A stretch of DNA of 64,000 nt from Lycium barbarum (Eukaryota > Streptophyta > Magnoliopsida > Solanales > Solanaceae): assembly GCF_019175385.1 (NCBI RefSeq), contig NC_083345.1, positions 8,037,205 to 8,101,204 on the forward strand, read 5' to 3'. Positions 11,740 through 21,982 of this stretch are shown in pieces. Numbering within the stretch: the stretch's first letter is position 1; each line of letters opens with the position of its first letter. Made by a program: the position numbers and the translations under genes. The notes below the pieces were generated by a model. It was given only the letters and a program-made list of their open reading frames with translations, was not told where the DNA came from and made no database searches.

Positions 11740-12034
11740 TCTTTTCTTTCTCCGCCTCCTCTGTCCTCTCTCTCTTTTCCCTCTCCCTTTGCCCTAATTT
11801 CTCCTCCATCTCACCCGCCTCCCTTTCTCCTTCCTTCATCGTCATCTCCATTCTCCCACGCTCACGTTCTCCCTCTGCACTTCCATATCTCCTTGTCCCC
11901 CCACGCCTTCGTCTCTCTCCTCACGTTCTCCCCACACCCACGCCTCTGCCATCATTCCCTGACACTTCCACCACGCCTGTTCCCCGCTTCCTCTCTCTCA
12001 TACGCTCCTCTTCACTCTCAACTCTATAAATAAT
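11740..12034 (+). promoter_or_regulatory. CT-rich tract and TATA box in 5' LTR of Ogre1
   Basis: About 270 bp of almost pure C/T runs into CTCTATAAATAATG, with the TATA box at 12025-12032. The same arrangement is at 22455-22777 in the 3' LTR. The LTR of Ogre3 has it in mirror position (GA-rich 54050-54380, TATA-like GATATAAATAAG at about 53995-54006 on the - strand). The open frame 11701-12033 is a by-product of base composition. This is the likely U3 promoter (inference). Confidence 0.6.
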
Positions 12035-12314
12035 GAAGAATTACTCAGTTGAAAGGGGGACTGGACATTGTTTAGAACAAAGAGGACTTGATTTAGCAAG
12101 AAACCGACAATCAAAAAGGAACAAGGATCTGGAACCAAAGATTCCCTACAAAACACAATTTTGAATCATCAAAGATAGCATTATTCGAAAAAAAAAAGAA
12201 CAGCCAATAATCACTTTTCTTGGTTGGAAACTTTTGTTATTTTAATCGGGTTCTTCGAGTTCGAGTTCGTCGCGTTCGAGTGTAGATTCGAAGCCTCGAC
12301 ATCCCGTTCACTGC

Positions 12315-12331
12315 GCGCAAAAAAGGTAAAC
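12315..12331 (+). promoter_or_regulatory. Possible 5' splice site in Ogre1 leader
   Basis: The sequence GCGCAAAAAAGGTAAAC lies 300 nt after the TATA box and follows a conserved CGAGTGTAGATTCGA block. In Ogre3 the same block is followed by AAAGCAGGTAATC (- strand, near 53630 and 62690). A donor at the same place in two diverged LTRs is suggestive, but the 3' LTR of Ogre1 has AGATAAAC here. Confidence 0.35.
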
Positions 12332-13449
12332 TTCGACACATTTATCGCTTGTAGTCTTTAATTTCTACTTTGGTTAAGAATTTAATTTATTCTACCATCT
12401 TTAGTAGTTATATATTTTCTTTGTGGTTGTATCGTTTGTTTGATGTTTGGGAGTTGTTAGGATAGGATATTAATCGCTAAAATGGAATTCGAAAGATGTG
12501 TGTTGTAGTTGGATGATTAGAATGAATTTCCGGGATTTAGGACATATTTAAAACCGCATATACATAGGATATACAGTGGGTTATCAAGATAAGAAGAAGA
12601 TATACATTCGATATACATTTGGTATACACACCACTGCGAGTATATCTTAGGTATATTACGTATATGATTAGAACAGACCAGCATTGTCTCTCTTTTACTC
12701 TATTTGTGCAAATAATATACCCTATCATGAATGTAATCCGCTTAGATTTAAATACGATAAAATGATTATACAACATGTCGGTATTGGTTGTTGAAATCTG
12801 TTTGGTTCCAAGTCTGAATTCTGTGTTTAGTTTCCTTAACAAGTCGTGTATTAAATCTTGTTCCATTTCCAGTTGGTTAGGTTAAGTTCAGTACCTTAGT
12901 AGTATTATGCAGGCTACTGTTTTCTTCTAGTTAATTTAGTCTTGATTGGGCAGTTAATGATATCTATCTGTTCCTATCTTAGTTTGGTTTAATTTTCGGC
13001 TTGACGCACGATAGTATCTCTATGTTTAAGTTTCAGTTTGGTCTATCTGAAGCTATGTTTGTATAAAGTTTAGACTTCTGAGTTGAGAATGATGGTTGGT
13101 CCAGACCGTTGGCATGTTCTTTAAGAGTGCTGTTTAAACTATGTAGCTGATATTGTTAATTAGATGTTGGTTTTAATGTCTAAACATCTCAGAATATGTT
13201 CCTTTAAATGGGTAAAAGTATTCAAAGTTAGTTCTGCCCCCTTTTTAAAATTATTCTGCACTTTGTCGAGATTAATTAGTGAACACTTGAAGTTCTGCTA
13301 TGTGATTGAAATATGAACATTCCCTTGTTAGTGTGTGAATTTTATCTCCTCCCTTTTAAAATCACTAGTGCTAGTAACTCTTTTCTAGCACTTACAAATA
13401 CTGAAGTCTATGGTTTAGTGGTGAGGAAGAAGAGGAAAACTAAAGTGGG

Positions 13450-13668
13450 GGTTCAAGAGGGTCCCTTGAATGGTCCATTACTTTGTTTTCACTTTCCACT
13501 TTACCAAACACTTTAGTTATGGGAATACCTTTGTTAAAAGGTATATATAGTAATGAATCTGGGAGTTTAATGGTGCAAATTGTTGTTCTTCAGTGTATTA
13601 TTTGGTACACTTTGATGTTTTTTTTGTTTGAGTATAGAGGTGCTAAAATGCTTATTGCTGAACATTAA
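13450..13668 (+). pseudogene. Captured PIN auxin-carrier fragment, deleted copy (5' LTR of Ogre1)
   Basis: The sequence encodes [19 protein letters not shown] and [20 protein letters not shown], then [15 protein letters not shown] and a stop at 13666-13668. These are hallmark residues of the N-terminal membrane domain of PIN auxin efflux carriers. The upstream half found in the 3' LTR (24197-24666) is missing here through a clean 470-bp deletion with a 3-bp repeat (GTT) at its ends. The fragment lacks most of the protein and cannot act as a carrier. Confidence 0.85.
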
Positions 13669-14951
13669 GCGGTTTTCCTTAAAGTTGGTTAAGGCAGTTT
13701 TAGGCACCTGATGACTATATATTTACATAGAATATTTATGCTCTGCCGATTTGTTTGGGTTTGTGTTTTATATGTTTTAACATTATCCATTGATCGTATA
13801 CTAATCCTTTTCTTTTTCTTTTTTTATGCATGACATCTCGCATACGAGTCCGAGCGACTTGTCATCTCCTCCCGCATTTGGCTTCAGGCAAAGCCCAACG
13901 AAATCTTCTCGAGTCAGTCCCCCGCAGCGAAAAAATAAAATTCTGGGCCGAGGCCCATAGCAGTGGCATCGAACAGCAGCAGCCCAAAATGGGCTGAGCC
14001 CATTTAAATCATTTACTCCCCTATTTTATTTTGTTTTGTGCATTTAATTGGTAATTGTATGACTGATACTTTTACGTGTTTATTTGCTTAGATTAAGTAA
14101 ACCTTAGCGAAATTAGTGGGGTTTGGGTTTTAGTAATGAGTAGTTAATTTAAGGAAAATCAACTATTAATTCCATAAGTTTCAACTACTTATAATATCTA
14201 TACTGTCATTTTCTATTATTAGAATAATTTATTTTAGAATGGCATGACTACATACTTTGAGAATCAAGATTCGTTCATACTATTTTAGAAGTTTAAAACG
14301 TTACTAATTTTACATTAACGTTAGCTTATTCTGGAAAAAAAAAAAAAAGAGCCAAACTAGTTCAACGGATAACTGTTCCACTTTAGTTCTTTTCCAACAC
14401 TTCAAAACACATTTTGTTTAAAACAGTCTTTGCATAATATACATTGAATTAATAGTCATTCTATAAAACCTTTAAAATTTTATTAAATAACTTTTAAATT
14501 TGTTGGTCATTTTCTCCAAATACATATAAACATTACACATCTCGTTTCTTTTAATAACTAAACTCTTTTATGCAACTATTACTTTTCTACAAGTTTTATT
14601 TTGAATAACATTCTATTTTTATTTATAACTTTAGCAATACTTACAAAGCTATTTTCTTTTTACAACATTTACACTTAGCCTAACTAATTATAAGTCTGGT
14701 CGGTCAACCATTGTTAATGGGTCTTAAAGGATGCCTAATACCTTCCCTTTAGACTAATTGAACCCTTACCTAGAATCTTAAGTTTCGCAGACCTTAAACA
14801 GCGCTAACTTTAGAAAAATAACTTTAATAAACTTTAGGTGTCCTAATTCACCATAAATAATTAGGTGGCGACTCCTTAACATAAACAAAAACAGGAATCA
14901 CCAATATGTTGTACTTCTAATTTAACCCGGTTAAAATGGGGTATAACAGCT

Positions 14952-14969
14952 TGGCGACTCTGCTAGGGA
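14952..14969 (+). other. Primer binding site of Ogre1 (tRNA-Arg type)
   Basis: TGGCGACTCTGCTAGGGA begins three bases (gct) after the 5' LTR end. It matches the Ogre2 site except for one base. Confidence 0.88.
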
Positions 14970-15146
14970 CTGCCTAGGTTCTAACCATAACAGACTTAGT
15001 TTAAATAGGCTTTGTGTGCTTATTTTAATTACTTTATTTATTTGTTAACTGTTTTTACATGCTATTAATTGTTTGTTTGATATAAACTGTTTGTTTGATA
15101 ATAACTGCTTATGTGTTACTTGCTTTGATAAAACTGTCAGTCCGTT

Positions 15147-15365
15147 CATATTTCTTCCACTCCTGGAAAAATCACACATATTCACACACTTAAAACGGCT
15201 TCGCGGTTCGCGCCCGTGCACTACTAAATTACCCCTTTAGTTGGATTGATCTTGTGGATTTAGTCGATCGGCGGTGCAGTCGACGGCCACGGACTTTCCA
15301 CTCCCAAGTTGTCCGCTTGGGGGAACCTTGCGTCATAGGAAACCAACTCTTAGTCAGCCTACGAT
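15147..15365 (+). promoter_or_regulatory. Conserved Ogre leader segment in Ogre1
   Basis: This is the same block as in Ogre2 (8575-8790) and Ogre3 (59393-59612). The hairpin CCCAAG-N7-CTTGGG is at 15303-15321. A GC-rich part (GGCTTCGCGGTTCGCG) stands out against the AT-rich surroundings. Confidence 0.6.
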
Positions 15366-15417
15366 AGAGCTAAACCAACACCTTTATTAGGAGCATACAT
15401 TTCATAACCTAGGAGGC

Positions 15418-15438
15418 TTAATACCCTTGGTGTATTAA
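15418..15438 (+). promoter_or_regulatory. Leader hairpin TTAATAC/GTATTAA
   Basis: A perfect 7-bp stem (15418-15424 with 15432-15438) with loop CCTTGGT sits in a conserved block CCTAGGAGGCTTAATACCC. The same hairpin is in Ogre3 at 59312-59332 on the - strand. Confidence 0.5.
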
Positions 15439-15835
15439 AGCCCATTAGATGCCTTTACCCAAACGTCCAAGCGGGTTCATGACCCCAAGTGACACCAATC
15501 ATACTTTATGTGCATGTTTGAAGGATAATTGTGCCTAAATATTGACTATTTGCTCTAATTAATTAAACTTTAGGAGGGAGGGAATGACTAATGTTTCTAT
15601 GACAGGTATGGATTTGCATTGGAGTACAACAAATGACGAAGACCAAAGACATCACAAAATGGAGCTAGACGTTGCATCTACTTTACTTAGATTAGGAAAT
15701 ATTTTATATTTTACTCATGTAATAAATATTACACTACTTTTGTACTTTATTTGGGAAATAGAATTTGTTTAATTAATCAAAGCAACGGGATGACGTATTA
15801 TGGCACACTTTACCCTTCAAACAAACGTTAGGCCT

Positions 15836-15854
15836 ACCTCTGGCATAAAGAGGT
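15836..15854 (+). promoter_or_regulatory. Hairpin ACCTCT/AGAGGT upstream of gag
   Basis: ACCTCT-GGCATAA-AGAGGT lies in the conserved block CGTTAGGCCTACCTCTGGC, shared with Ogre3 (58931-58949, - strand). It lies about 300 nt before the gag start codon in Ogre1. Confidence 0.5.
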
Positions 15855-16154
15855 CACATGCATATTAGGACGCGTTATTATTGTTTGATATAATCGTTTA
15901 TATTTGTTTGACAACTTGTTGGACTTTATTTGACGAATTATTTGCTACATGACTTACTTGACTCTACATGATCATGACTTTACCTAGATATGTTCATGAG
16001 ACTAACATCATTTACACTTTATGTTTCTTTTATTTTATTCCCCAAAAGTTGATTCGTGTTGACACTCGAGCTGGCTGACCATCCTTACCTCACAAGGTCA
16101 AAGACATCATCATTACCGCGACGTAGTTGGGCTATTCAAGGAAAAGAAATTATT

Positions 16155-17861
16155 ATGTCTGATCTAGCCGCATCTATTTCAACTGGTTTGGAAAACATCG
16201 TGATCTCTAGTGATCCCCCCGAGACTTCCGAACACAGAACTAATATTCAACATGATGAACATATCGCCCGCCTGACTCAAGAAATTGAGAATCTACGTGG
16301 AGAACTAAATCGGGTTAGGGACTTGACCAATTTATCCCTCACACTCCAAAGTCCACCCCCTGAACCTAGAAATACTGCACCAAACCCGCCTCGTTTCCCA
16401 TCACTCGAATCTCCAGTTCCTGAGCATTTTCCTCCACAAAACAATGCACCTACCAACAACTTACCTTCGATCACCCCCGCAAATCAACCAAATCCATCAT
16501 CCGCCTATACTCCCCCACAAAGTCAACCACCCACTTACACTAACTATACTCCTCCACAAAATCAACCACCCACCTATACTACCTATGCTACTCCTAATCC
16601 ACCACCCGTCAACCCACCAAGTCAATCGCTAGTTCACACTCCCTATGTTACTTTGCCCACCAACACTAATCCACCACCTACAACTACTCCTCTAAACCCA
16701 CCAAATCAACCACCTACAAACACCACTTATAACACACCACCTCCAGTCCAAAACACCCCCACCGTCCAAACTTATCCAACCCAGCATCTACAAGGGGCAC
16801 ATTTTGTCACTCCAAATACACAGTATGTGCCTCCGGTATATGCAGCAGAAACACAAGCCTTTACCAACCCAGTAACGGTCAGGTTCCAACCCGAGGTGGA
16901 TCAATACGAGAAAATGAAAAAAGATGCAAAAGCAGGGGCAGATAACGTATTGCTAAAAGAGATCCACAGTCTCAAAGAAGCGATGAGAAACCTTCAAGTC
17001 GCCAGGGAAAGAAAAAGTGTAGAATACGAAGATCTGTGTGTTCAGCCTGACGTCGATTTGCCCGTAGGCTACAAGCCGCCGAAATTTGATACATTCAATG
17101 GAACAGGCGATCCTCATACACATTTAAGGGCTTATTGCGACAAAATGGTTGGAGTAGGAAGAGACCAGAACATAAGGATGAAGCTATTCATAAGAAGCTT
17201 ATCTGGTGAGGCTCTTACTTGGTATACACAACAGGACGTCCGTAAATGGCGTGATTGGAGTGACATGGCACAAGACTTTATGGACAGATTCAGTTTTAAC
17301 ACCGATATCACGCCTGATAGAGTTTACATGACTAAGTTAACCAAGAAGTCAACTGAGACGTTCCGCGAGTATGCGTTACGTTGGAGGTCAGAAGCGGCCA
17401 GGGTTCAACCTCCGATGAATGATAGAGAAATGACTGCTACCTTCATTGAATGCCAGGCTGGCGTATTTTATGAGAAAATGATAGGTATGATGGGACAGAA
17501 ATTCACAGAAGTTGTCCGAATGGGAGAAGCCTTAGAAGAAGGAATCAGATCGGGGAAAATTCAGGATCTTATTGCTTTACAAGCAATAAACAAAGCTATT
17601 CAATCCGGTTCTATCGGCGGGGTTAAAAAGAAGAAAGAAGATGTCGCTGCAGTCATGAATATCCAAGGGCATAAGCCGAGCCAAGCCATTACATACTTTA
17701 ACCACCCACCACAACCTTTCTACCCTTACCACTACCCTGAACCCTACCAAGCTCCACCATCTCCTTACCCTGTCTACAACGCCCAAGAAAATTACTACCA
17801 ACCTCGAGCACTTCCATATCAAAACCCACGTCCACATCAATCCGTTCAAGCTCCAACTTAG
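16155..17861 (+). CDS. gag: Gag polyprotein of Ogre1 (main part)
   Basis: Structural capsid protein of a Ty3/gypsy element; it would build the cytoplasmic particle that holds element RNA. The first in-frame ATG (16155) gives 568 residues. Order: a Glu/Leu coiled-coil-like stretch (about residues 30-65), a long Pro/Thr/Asn/Gln-rich linker (about 70-260), then the conserved gag core YKPPKFDTFNGTGDPHTHLR ... MKLFIRSLSGEALTWY ... W.DMAQDFMDRFSFN (about 320-420), ending in a Tyr/Pro-rich tail. The frame stays open upstream to a GTG at 16056, and those 33 codons (ELADHPYLTRS) are conserved in Ogre3, so translation may begin further up or after splicing. The amber codon at 17859-17861 cuts the protein before its zinc-binding part. 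Confidence 0.85.
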   Translation: MSDLAASISTGLENIVISSDPPETSEHRTNIQHDEHIARLTQEIENLRGELNRVRDLTNLSLTLQSPPPEPRNTAPNPPRFPSLESPVPEHFPPQNNAPTNNLPSITPANQPNPSSAYTPPQSQPPTYTNYTPPQNQPPTYTTYATPNPPPVNPPSQSLVHTPYVTLPTNTNPPPTTTPLNPPNQPPTNTTYNTPPPVQNTPTVQTYPTQHLQGAHFVTPNTQYVPPVYAAETQAFTNPVTVRFQPEVDQYEKMKKDAKAGADNVLLKEIHSLKEAMRNLQVARERKSVEYEDLCVQPDVDLPVGYKPPKFDTFNGTGDPHTHLRAYCDKMVGVGRDQNIRMKLFIRSLSGEALTWYTQQDVRKWRDWSDMAQDFMDRFSFNTDITPDRVYMTKLTKKSTETFREYALRWRSEAARVQPPMNDREMTATFIECQAGVFYEKMIGMMGQKFTEVVRMGEALEEGIRSGKIQDLIALQAINKAIQSGSIGGVKKKKEDVAAVMNIQGHKPSQAITYFNHPPQPFYPYHYPEPYQAPPSPYPVYNAQENYYQPRALPYQNPRPHQSVQAPT

Positions 17862-18209
17862 CAAAATCGACCACACACTACACCTAAAGCCCGCCCAAAC
17901 CATGACATCAAAAATACCCGTAAGTACACTCAGATCGCTGAACCCTTGGCTCAGTTATTCGAAAGACTGAAAGCTGCAGATCTGATACGACCGGTTGAAG
18001 GGAAAATTCCCGATCCTATTCCAAGATGGTTTGATGGTTCCAAGCGTTGTGCATACCATTCTGGAGTTGCTGGGCACGACACTGAGGATTGCTTTGGTCT
18101 TAAAAACAGAATCGAAGCCTTGATCAAGGAAGGAGCGATCCAGCTCGCTGAAGCTAAGCCCAATGTGGTCCACAATCCTTTACCTACTCACGAAGAGGCC
18201 AAGATTTGA
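17862..18209 (+). pseudogene. gag: Gag C-terminal zinc-knuckle part beyond an in-frame amber codon
   Basis: The frame of gag continues unbroken after the single TAG (17859-17861, followed by CAA) to a stop at 18207-18209. It includes PLAQLFERLKAADLIRP, then CAYHSGVAGHDTEDCFGLKN, a C-x2-H-x4-GH-x4-C zinc-binding pattern typical of plant Ty3/gypsy Gag. Either one C-to-T change (CAG to TAG) broke gag recently, or the stop is read through. After 18209 there is another open stretch (18206-18427, other frame) without recognisable pro-pol motifs, so pol has been lost. Confidence 0.75.
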
Positions 18210-18799
18210 AAGAATCCAGTGTGTCAATTGGAAATGTGGGAAGGGGACATGTCATCAACTTTTGTCGCTCCCGTAGGAACAATCCAAAGACAAACACATA
18301 TGAAGATTACTACTACAACTACTCACAATACCGAGACATCGACCATATGGGGTGTCGAACTATGAGAGACTCTGAAGAATTAGACTCGTACTCCATCCCT
18401 GATTCGCCGCGAGTCTTGGTAGCGTGAACATGTAGTGAACTTGTTTTTTTTAAATTGAGGCTTGAATCGTACCCAAACTTTTGTTTGTTTTGCTTCATCT
18501 TTTCGAAGCTTAAATTGCAAAAAAAACTATGAATGCATTTCTGATTTTCCTTAATCATCCATTATTGTTATTTTCTACTTTATTTATCAAAACTGCCAAC
18601 TCTACGATTGTGACATAAAATGAACGATGAATAACATAGTCTCGAGAAAATAATAAAGAATAAAACAAGATTCCAGATGAAAGAGACCTAAATAGCCGAT
18701 AGACAATGACACAAGCGTCAAGGCTATCAGTCAAGAAGAAATCAAGGACGACATTAGGTTAGACAACCTAGTTTGCAACCTTTCCTTTAATACACGTAT

Positions 18800-19168
18800 G
18801 AACTACGTTCCGACCTGATTCCCGAGGTGGGATACGTAGGCAGCCCATATAGGGTTCGGTTGTATTATAATAGAAAATTCAAAAAATCCTTATACAAGGA
18901 GAACTACATATAGCCTGATTCCCTCAGCGGGATTCATAGACTATCAACATACAGGTCCGTCACACCTAGATAAAAATCCAACAAATCTTTTACCATTTGT
19001 ATAACAGAACTACGCTAACCTGATTCCCTTGGTGGGATACGTAGGCAATCCAAATCGGGTTCGGTCCCTTTATCAGAAAATTTCAAACCATTTCTATGTA
19101 CCTTATGAACTACGTTCTGACCTGATTCCTTTGGAGGGATACGTAGGCAACCTATATAAGGTTCGGTC
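18800..19168 (+). repeat. Tandem array of the three-stem module in Ogre1 (4 copies)
   Basis: Copies at 18800-18860, 18901-18960 (degenerate), 19007-19067 and 19107-19168 have a period of 100-106 bp. Pattern: GAACTACGTTC..ACCTGATT, hairpin TCCC..GGGA, GATACGTAGGC, then AGCCC, AATCC or AACCT, a 5-nt loop, and GGGTT or AGGTT, then CGG. The last copy keeps pairing with AACCT/AGGTT. Confidence 0.85.
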
Positions 19169-19189
19169 ACACCATAACATAGGTTTAGT

Positions 19190-19915
19190 ACGCCCTGCTG
19201 AATCAAAACTGGGGCATATTTTGAAAGATTAGAGTTAGATATCGACAAGATTAAGGCTACCAGACAGGAAGTATTACTTTAGAAGTGTCACAATTTGGAG
19301 TTGGCAGAAATATTTTACAACTTGCATACATATATTTACATATATATCTTTCCTTAAATACATATATTTCACAACTTATATACATATAGTACATTTCCTT
19401 ATACATATACTTACATACCTACATTTTAAATGAAATACTTTCTTGCAATTGTTTTGCTACTGTTCACCTACCGAAGCTTGAACGGAGATCACAAGATCCA
19501 AACAAACAGGACAAATGGAGAACCAACAACGTCAAGCTTCGAGTCAACACGAATCAACTTCCCCCTCCCAAACTAAGAATTTTTCTTTGAGTGCAGGAAT
19601 TAAAAATCACGAGATCAACAACCAAGTCTATCAATCGTGGCAGAAAAGCATCCTTTGGCCCATTATGGCCTCGCCTTAAAAAGCCAAGTGACTTTATTTC
19701 TAACTTTATCTTTAATTTTATTTTATCACAACAACTTTATGACTTTATTAACAAATACACTTGTTTTGTAGGTTGCCGAGATTAAAGACGAATTAAATCG
19801 GGATTACACAAAAGACGTCATAAATTTGGCTTGTCACAGTCTCATCAACATCATTAGCTAACTGGCTATGCTTACTTTACTCCATACTTTATCATCCACT
19901 TTACTTATTTCATTT
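19190..19915 (+). other. Ogre1 internal spacer
   Basis: No coding frame or RNA gene is supported. There is a short run of ACATATA repeats at 19320-19420; otherwise it is unremarkable AT-rich sequence between the two arrays. Confidence 0.5.
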
Positions 19916-19924
19916 ACCTGTATC

Positions 19925-21190
19925 CTGAACTTTACAGAGTTTGCATTAAATCTCCAAAGACAACTGGAGACATCATCCTGAACTTTACAGGATTTACATC
20001 AAGTTTCCGAAAACAACCGGAAATATTATCCTGAACTTTACAGGGTTTGCATTAAATCTCCGAAAACAACCGGAGATATCATTTACATTTTATCCTGAAC
20101 TTTACAGGATTGCATCGAGTTTCCGAAAACAACCAGAAACATTATCCTGAACTATACAGGGTGTGCATCATTAAATCTCCGAAAACAACCGGAGATATCA
20201 TTTATATTTTATCCTGAACTTTACAGGATTGCATCAAGTTTCCGAAAACAACCGGAAACATTATCCTGAACTTTACAAGGTTTGCATCAAGTCTCCGAAA
20301 ACAACCGGAGACATTATCCTGAACTTTACAGGGTTTGCACCAAGTCTCCGAAAACAACCGGAGGCATTATCCTGAACTATACAGGGTTTGCATCATTAAA
20401 TCTCCGAAAACAACCGGAGACATCATTTGCATTTTATCCTGAACTTTATGGGATTGCATCAAGTCTCCAAGGACAACTGGAGACATCATTTACAAACTGT
20501 AACGACTTTATCCAAAACTTTGCAGGGATTATTATTAAGTCTCCGAAGACAACCGGGGGCATCATTCGGCTATACAGCCTCTATGCATAAGCCAGACGGC
20601 TACACTATCACTCTACTCTGCCAATTACTTTATCATTTACTTTACCAACTTTAACAACTTTATCCTGAACTTTGCAGGGATTATCATCAAGTCTCCGAAG
20701 ACAACCGGGGCATCATTCGGCTATACAGCCTCACATGCATAAGCCAGACGGCTACACTATGACTTTACTCTCTACTTTATCATTCACTTTACCAACTCTA
20801 ACGATTTTACCTTGAACTTTATAAGAATTATCATTAAGCCTCCGAAGACAATCGGAGATATATCATCAAGTCTCCGAAGACAACCGGAGATATATCATCG
20901 AGTCCCCGAAGACAACCGGAGACATCACATGGCTACACAGCCTCACCTGCATAAGCCAAACGGCTACACACTTACTTTACTCTATACTTTATCGCTTTAT
21001 TTCATCATCTACTTTACCTACTTTAACGACTTTACCTTAAATTTCGCAGATATCATTTATCATCGAGTCCCGGAAGACAGCCGGAGGCCTCATTAGCATT
21101 TAAAGTCTTCAAATACAACTGGAGATATTCAGCATAAATATCGCGCATTCATTCAAGTCCTGGAAGACAACCAGAGACAACATTTGGCCA
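19925..21190 (+). repeat. ~54-bp tandem array of covarying hairpins in Ogre1
   Basis: Units follow the pattern TATCCTGAACTTTACAGG-GTTTGCATCAAG-hairpin-ACAT. The hairpin is TCTCCG-N8-CGGAGA or TTTCCG-N8-CGGAAA, with TCTCCA-N8-TGGAGA in two units; the loop is AAAACAAC or AAGACAAC. Units are regular up to about 20460, then mixed with pieces GGCTATACAGCC and AAGCCAGACGGCT up to 21190. Open frames across it (e.g. 20282-20590) come from the repeat. Confidence 0.88.
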
Positions 21191-21458
21191 CACTGCCTCA
21201 TTATAAGCCGCACGGCTTCGTCTTATTCTCACACTCATATTTACTATTATTTTACACTCTTTATAAGTTTTACACTGTTAACTTTACCCCAGACTTTATT
21301 ACTATTTTTTTACATGAATTTCAGAAAGTACAATCTACATATAGCGACATAGCGCAACGTGGAACTCTATCTTACGCAGTGAACTGGGGCAAACACGCTA
21401 AAGAGGAGTATCAAACTCACAAGCAAGGTTCACGGATCTACTCTCGAACTCGACTCCG

Positions 21459-21487
21459 CCTACGTCCACAAACATGTGATGCGTAGG
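21459..21487 (+). repeat. Possible degenerate three-stem module near PPT of Ogre1
   Basis: CCTACG (21459-21464) pairs with CGTAGG (21482-21487), enclosing CACA-aaca-TGTG. It holds the position of the single module copy seen just before the PPT in Ogre2 and Ogre3, but the third stem is not evident. Confidence 0.35.
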
Positions 21488-21969
21488 TTATCCAAAATTT
21501 CCTTTCATATCCACCGCTAAAACTCTATTTCAATCAAATCTTTTCACAATCTCATATTCCTTTCTACACCCCCAGCGTCTCCATAACTCAACACTGGGGC
21601 ATTTTTGGAGAATTTACATCGTGGCTAGTAGAGTCCTACTTAAAGGTGTGTTGCGCGCCACATTTATAACTAGGAGGCTATAAGCATATGTTCCATTCTT
21701 GAACGTTCTCGTCACCTGTCTGCAACCCCCGCAAGATTATGAATCCACAAAAACTTTCGAACTACGCATGACCTTAGTGCAGCCCTAGATATGTAAATAA
21801 CTCGAAGCTGAGATTCGGCCATGATCTTCCATAATTCCTTCAGTCCTCATAATATTTTCCATCAATTTTCCAAAATCGTACTTTCTTATACATTTATATT
21901 TGTTGGTCGGAATAAAACTGGCTACTACGTCAACTTCTTCGCCCGAAGATTCTTACATCATCTCCAATC

Positions 21970-21982
21970 GAAGAGGGGCATC
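21970..21982 (+). other. Polypurine tract of Ogre1
   Basis: GAAGAGGGGCATC lies directly upstream of the 3' LTR start TGTTGACACC at 21983. Confidence 0.85.

Larger units (their letters stand above)
702..14948 (+). repeat. 5' LTR of Ogre1, interrupted by Ogre2
   Basis: Two parts, 702-1199 and 11715-14948, together match the 3' LTR at 21983-26159. The uninterrupted sequence ..CCCTAAACCTAACCCC.. in the 3' LTR is the empty site for Ogre2. The remaining length is about 3.73 kb against 4.18 kb for the 3' LTR. Most of the difference is one deletion at about 13450, inside a captured PIN gene fragment. Confidence 0.93.

Noticed and set aside
11701..12033. 110-codon + strand frame rich in Ser/Pro/Leu/Phe
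   Set aside because: It is the CT-rich promoter tract of the LTR; low complexity, no start context.
19055..19068. GGGTTCGGTCCC as a pol III B box, or the three-stem module as a tRNA relic
   Set aside because: No A box at the right distance, no cloverleaf or anticodon arm; other copies change GGTTC to keep stem pairing.
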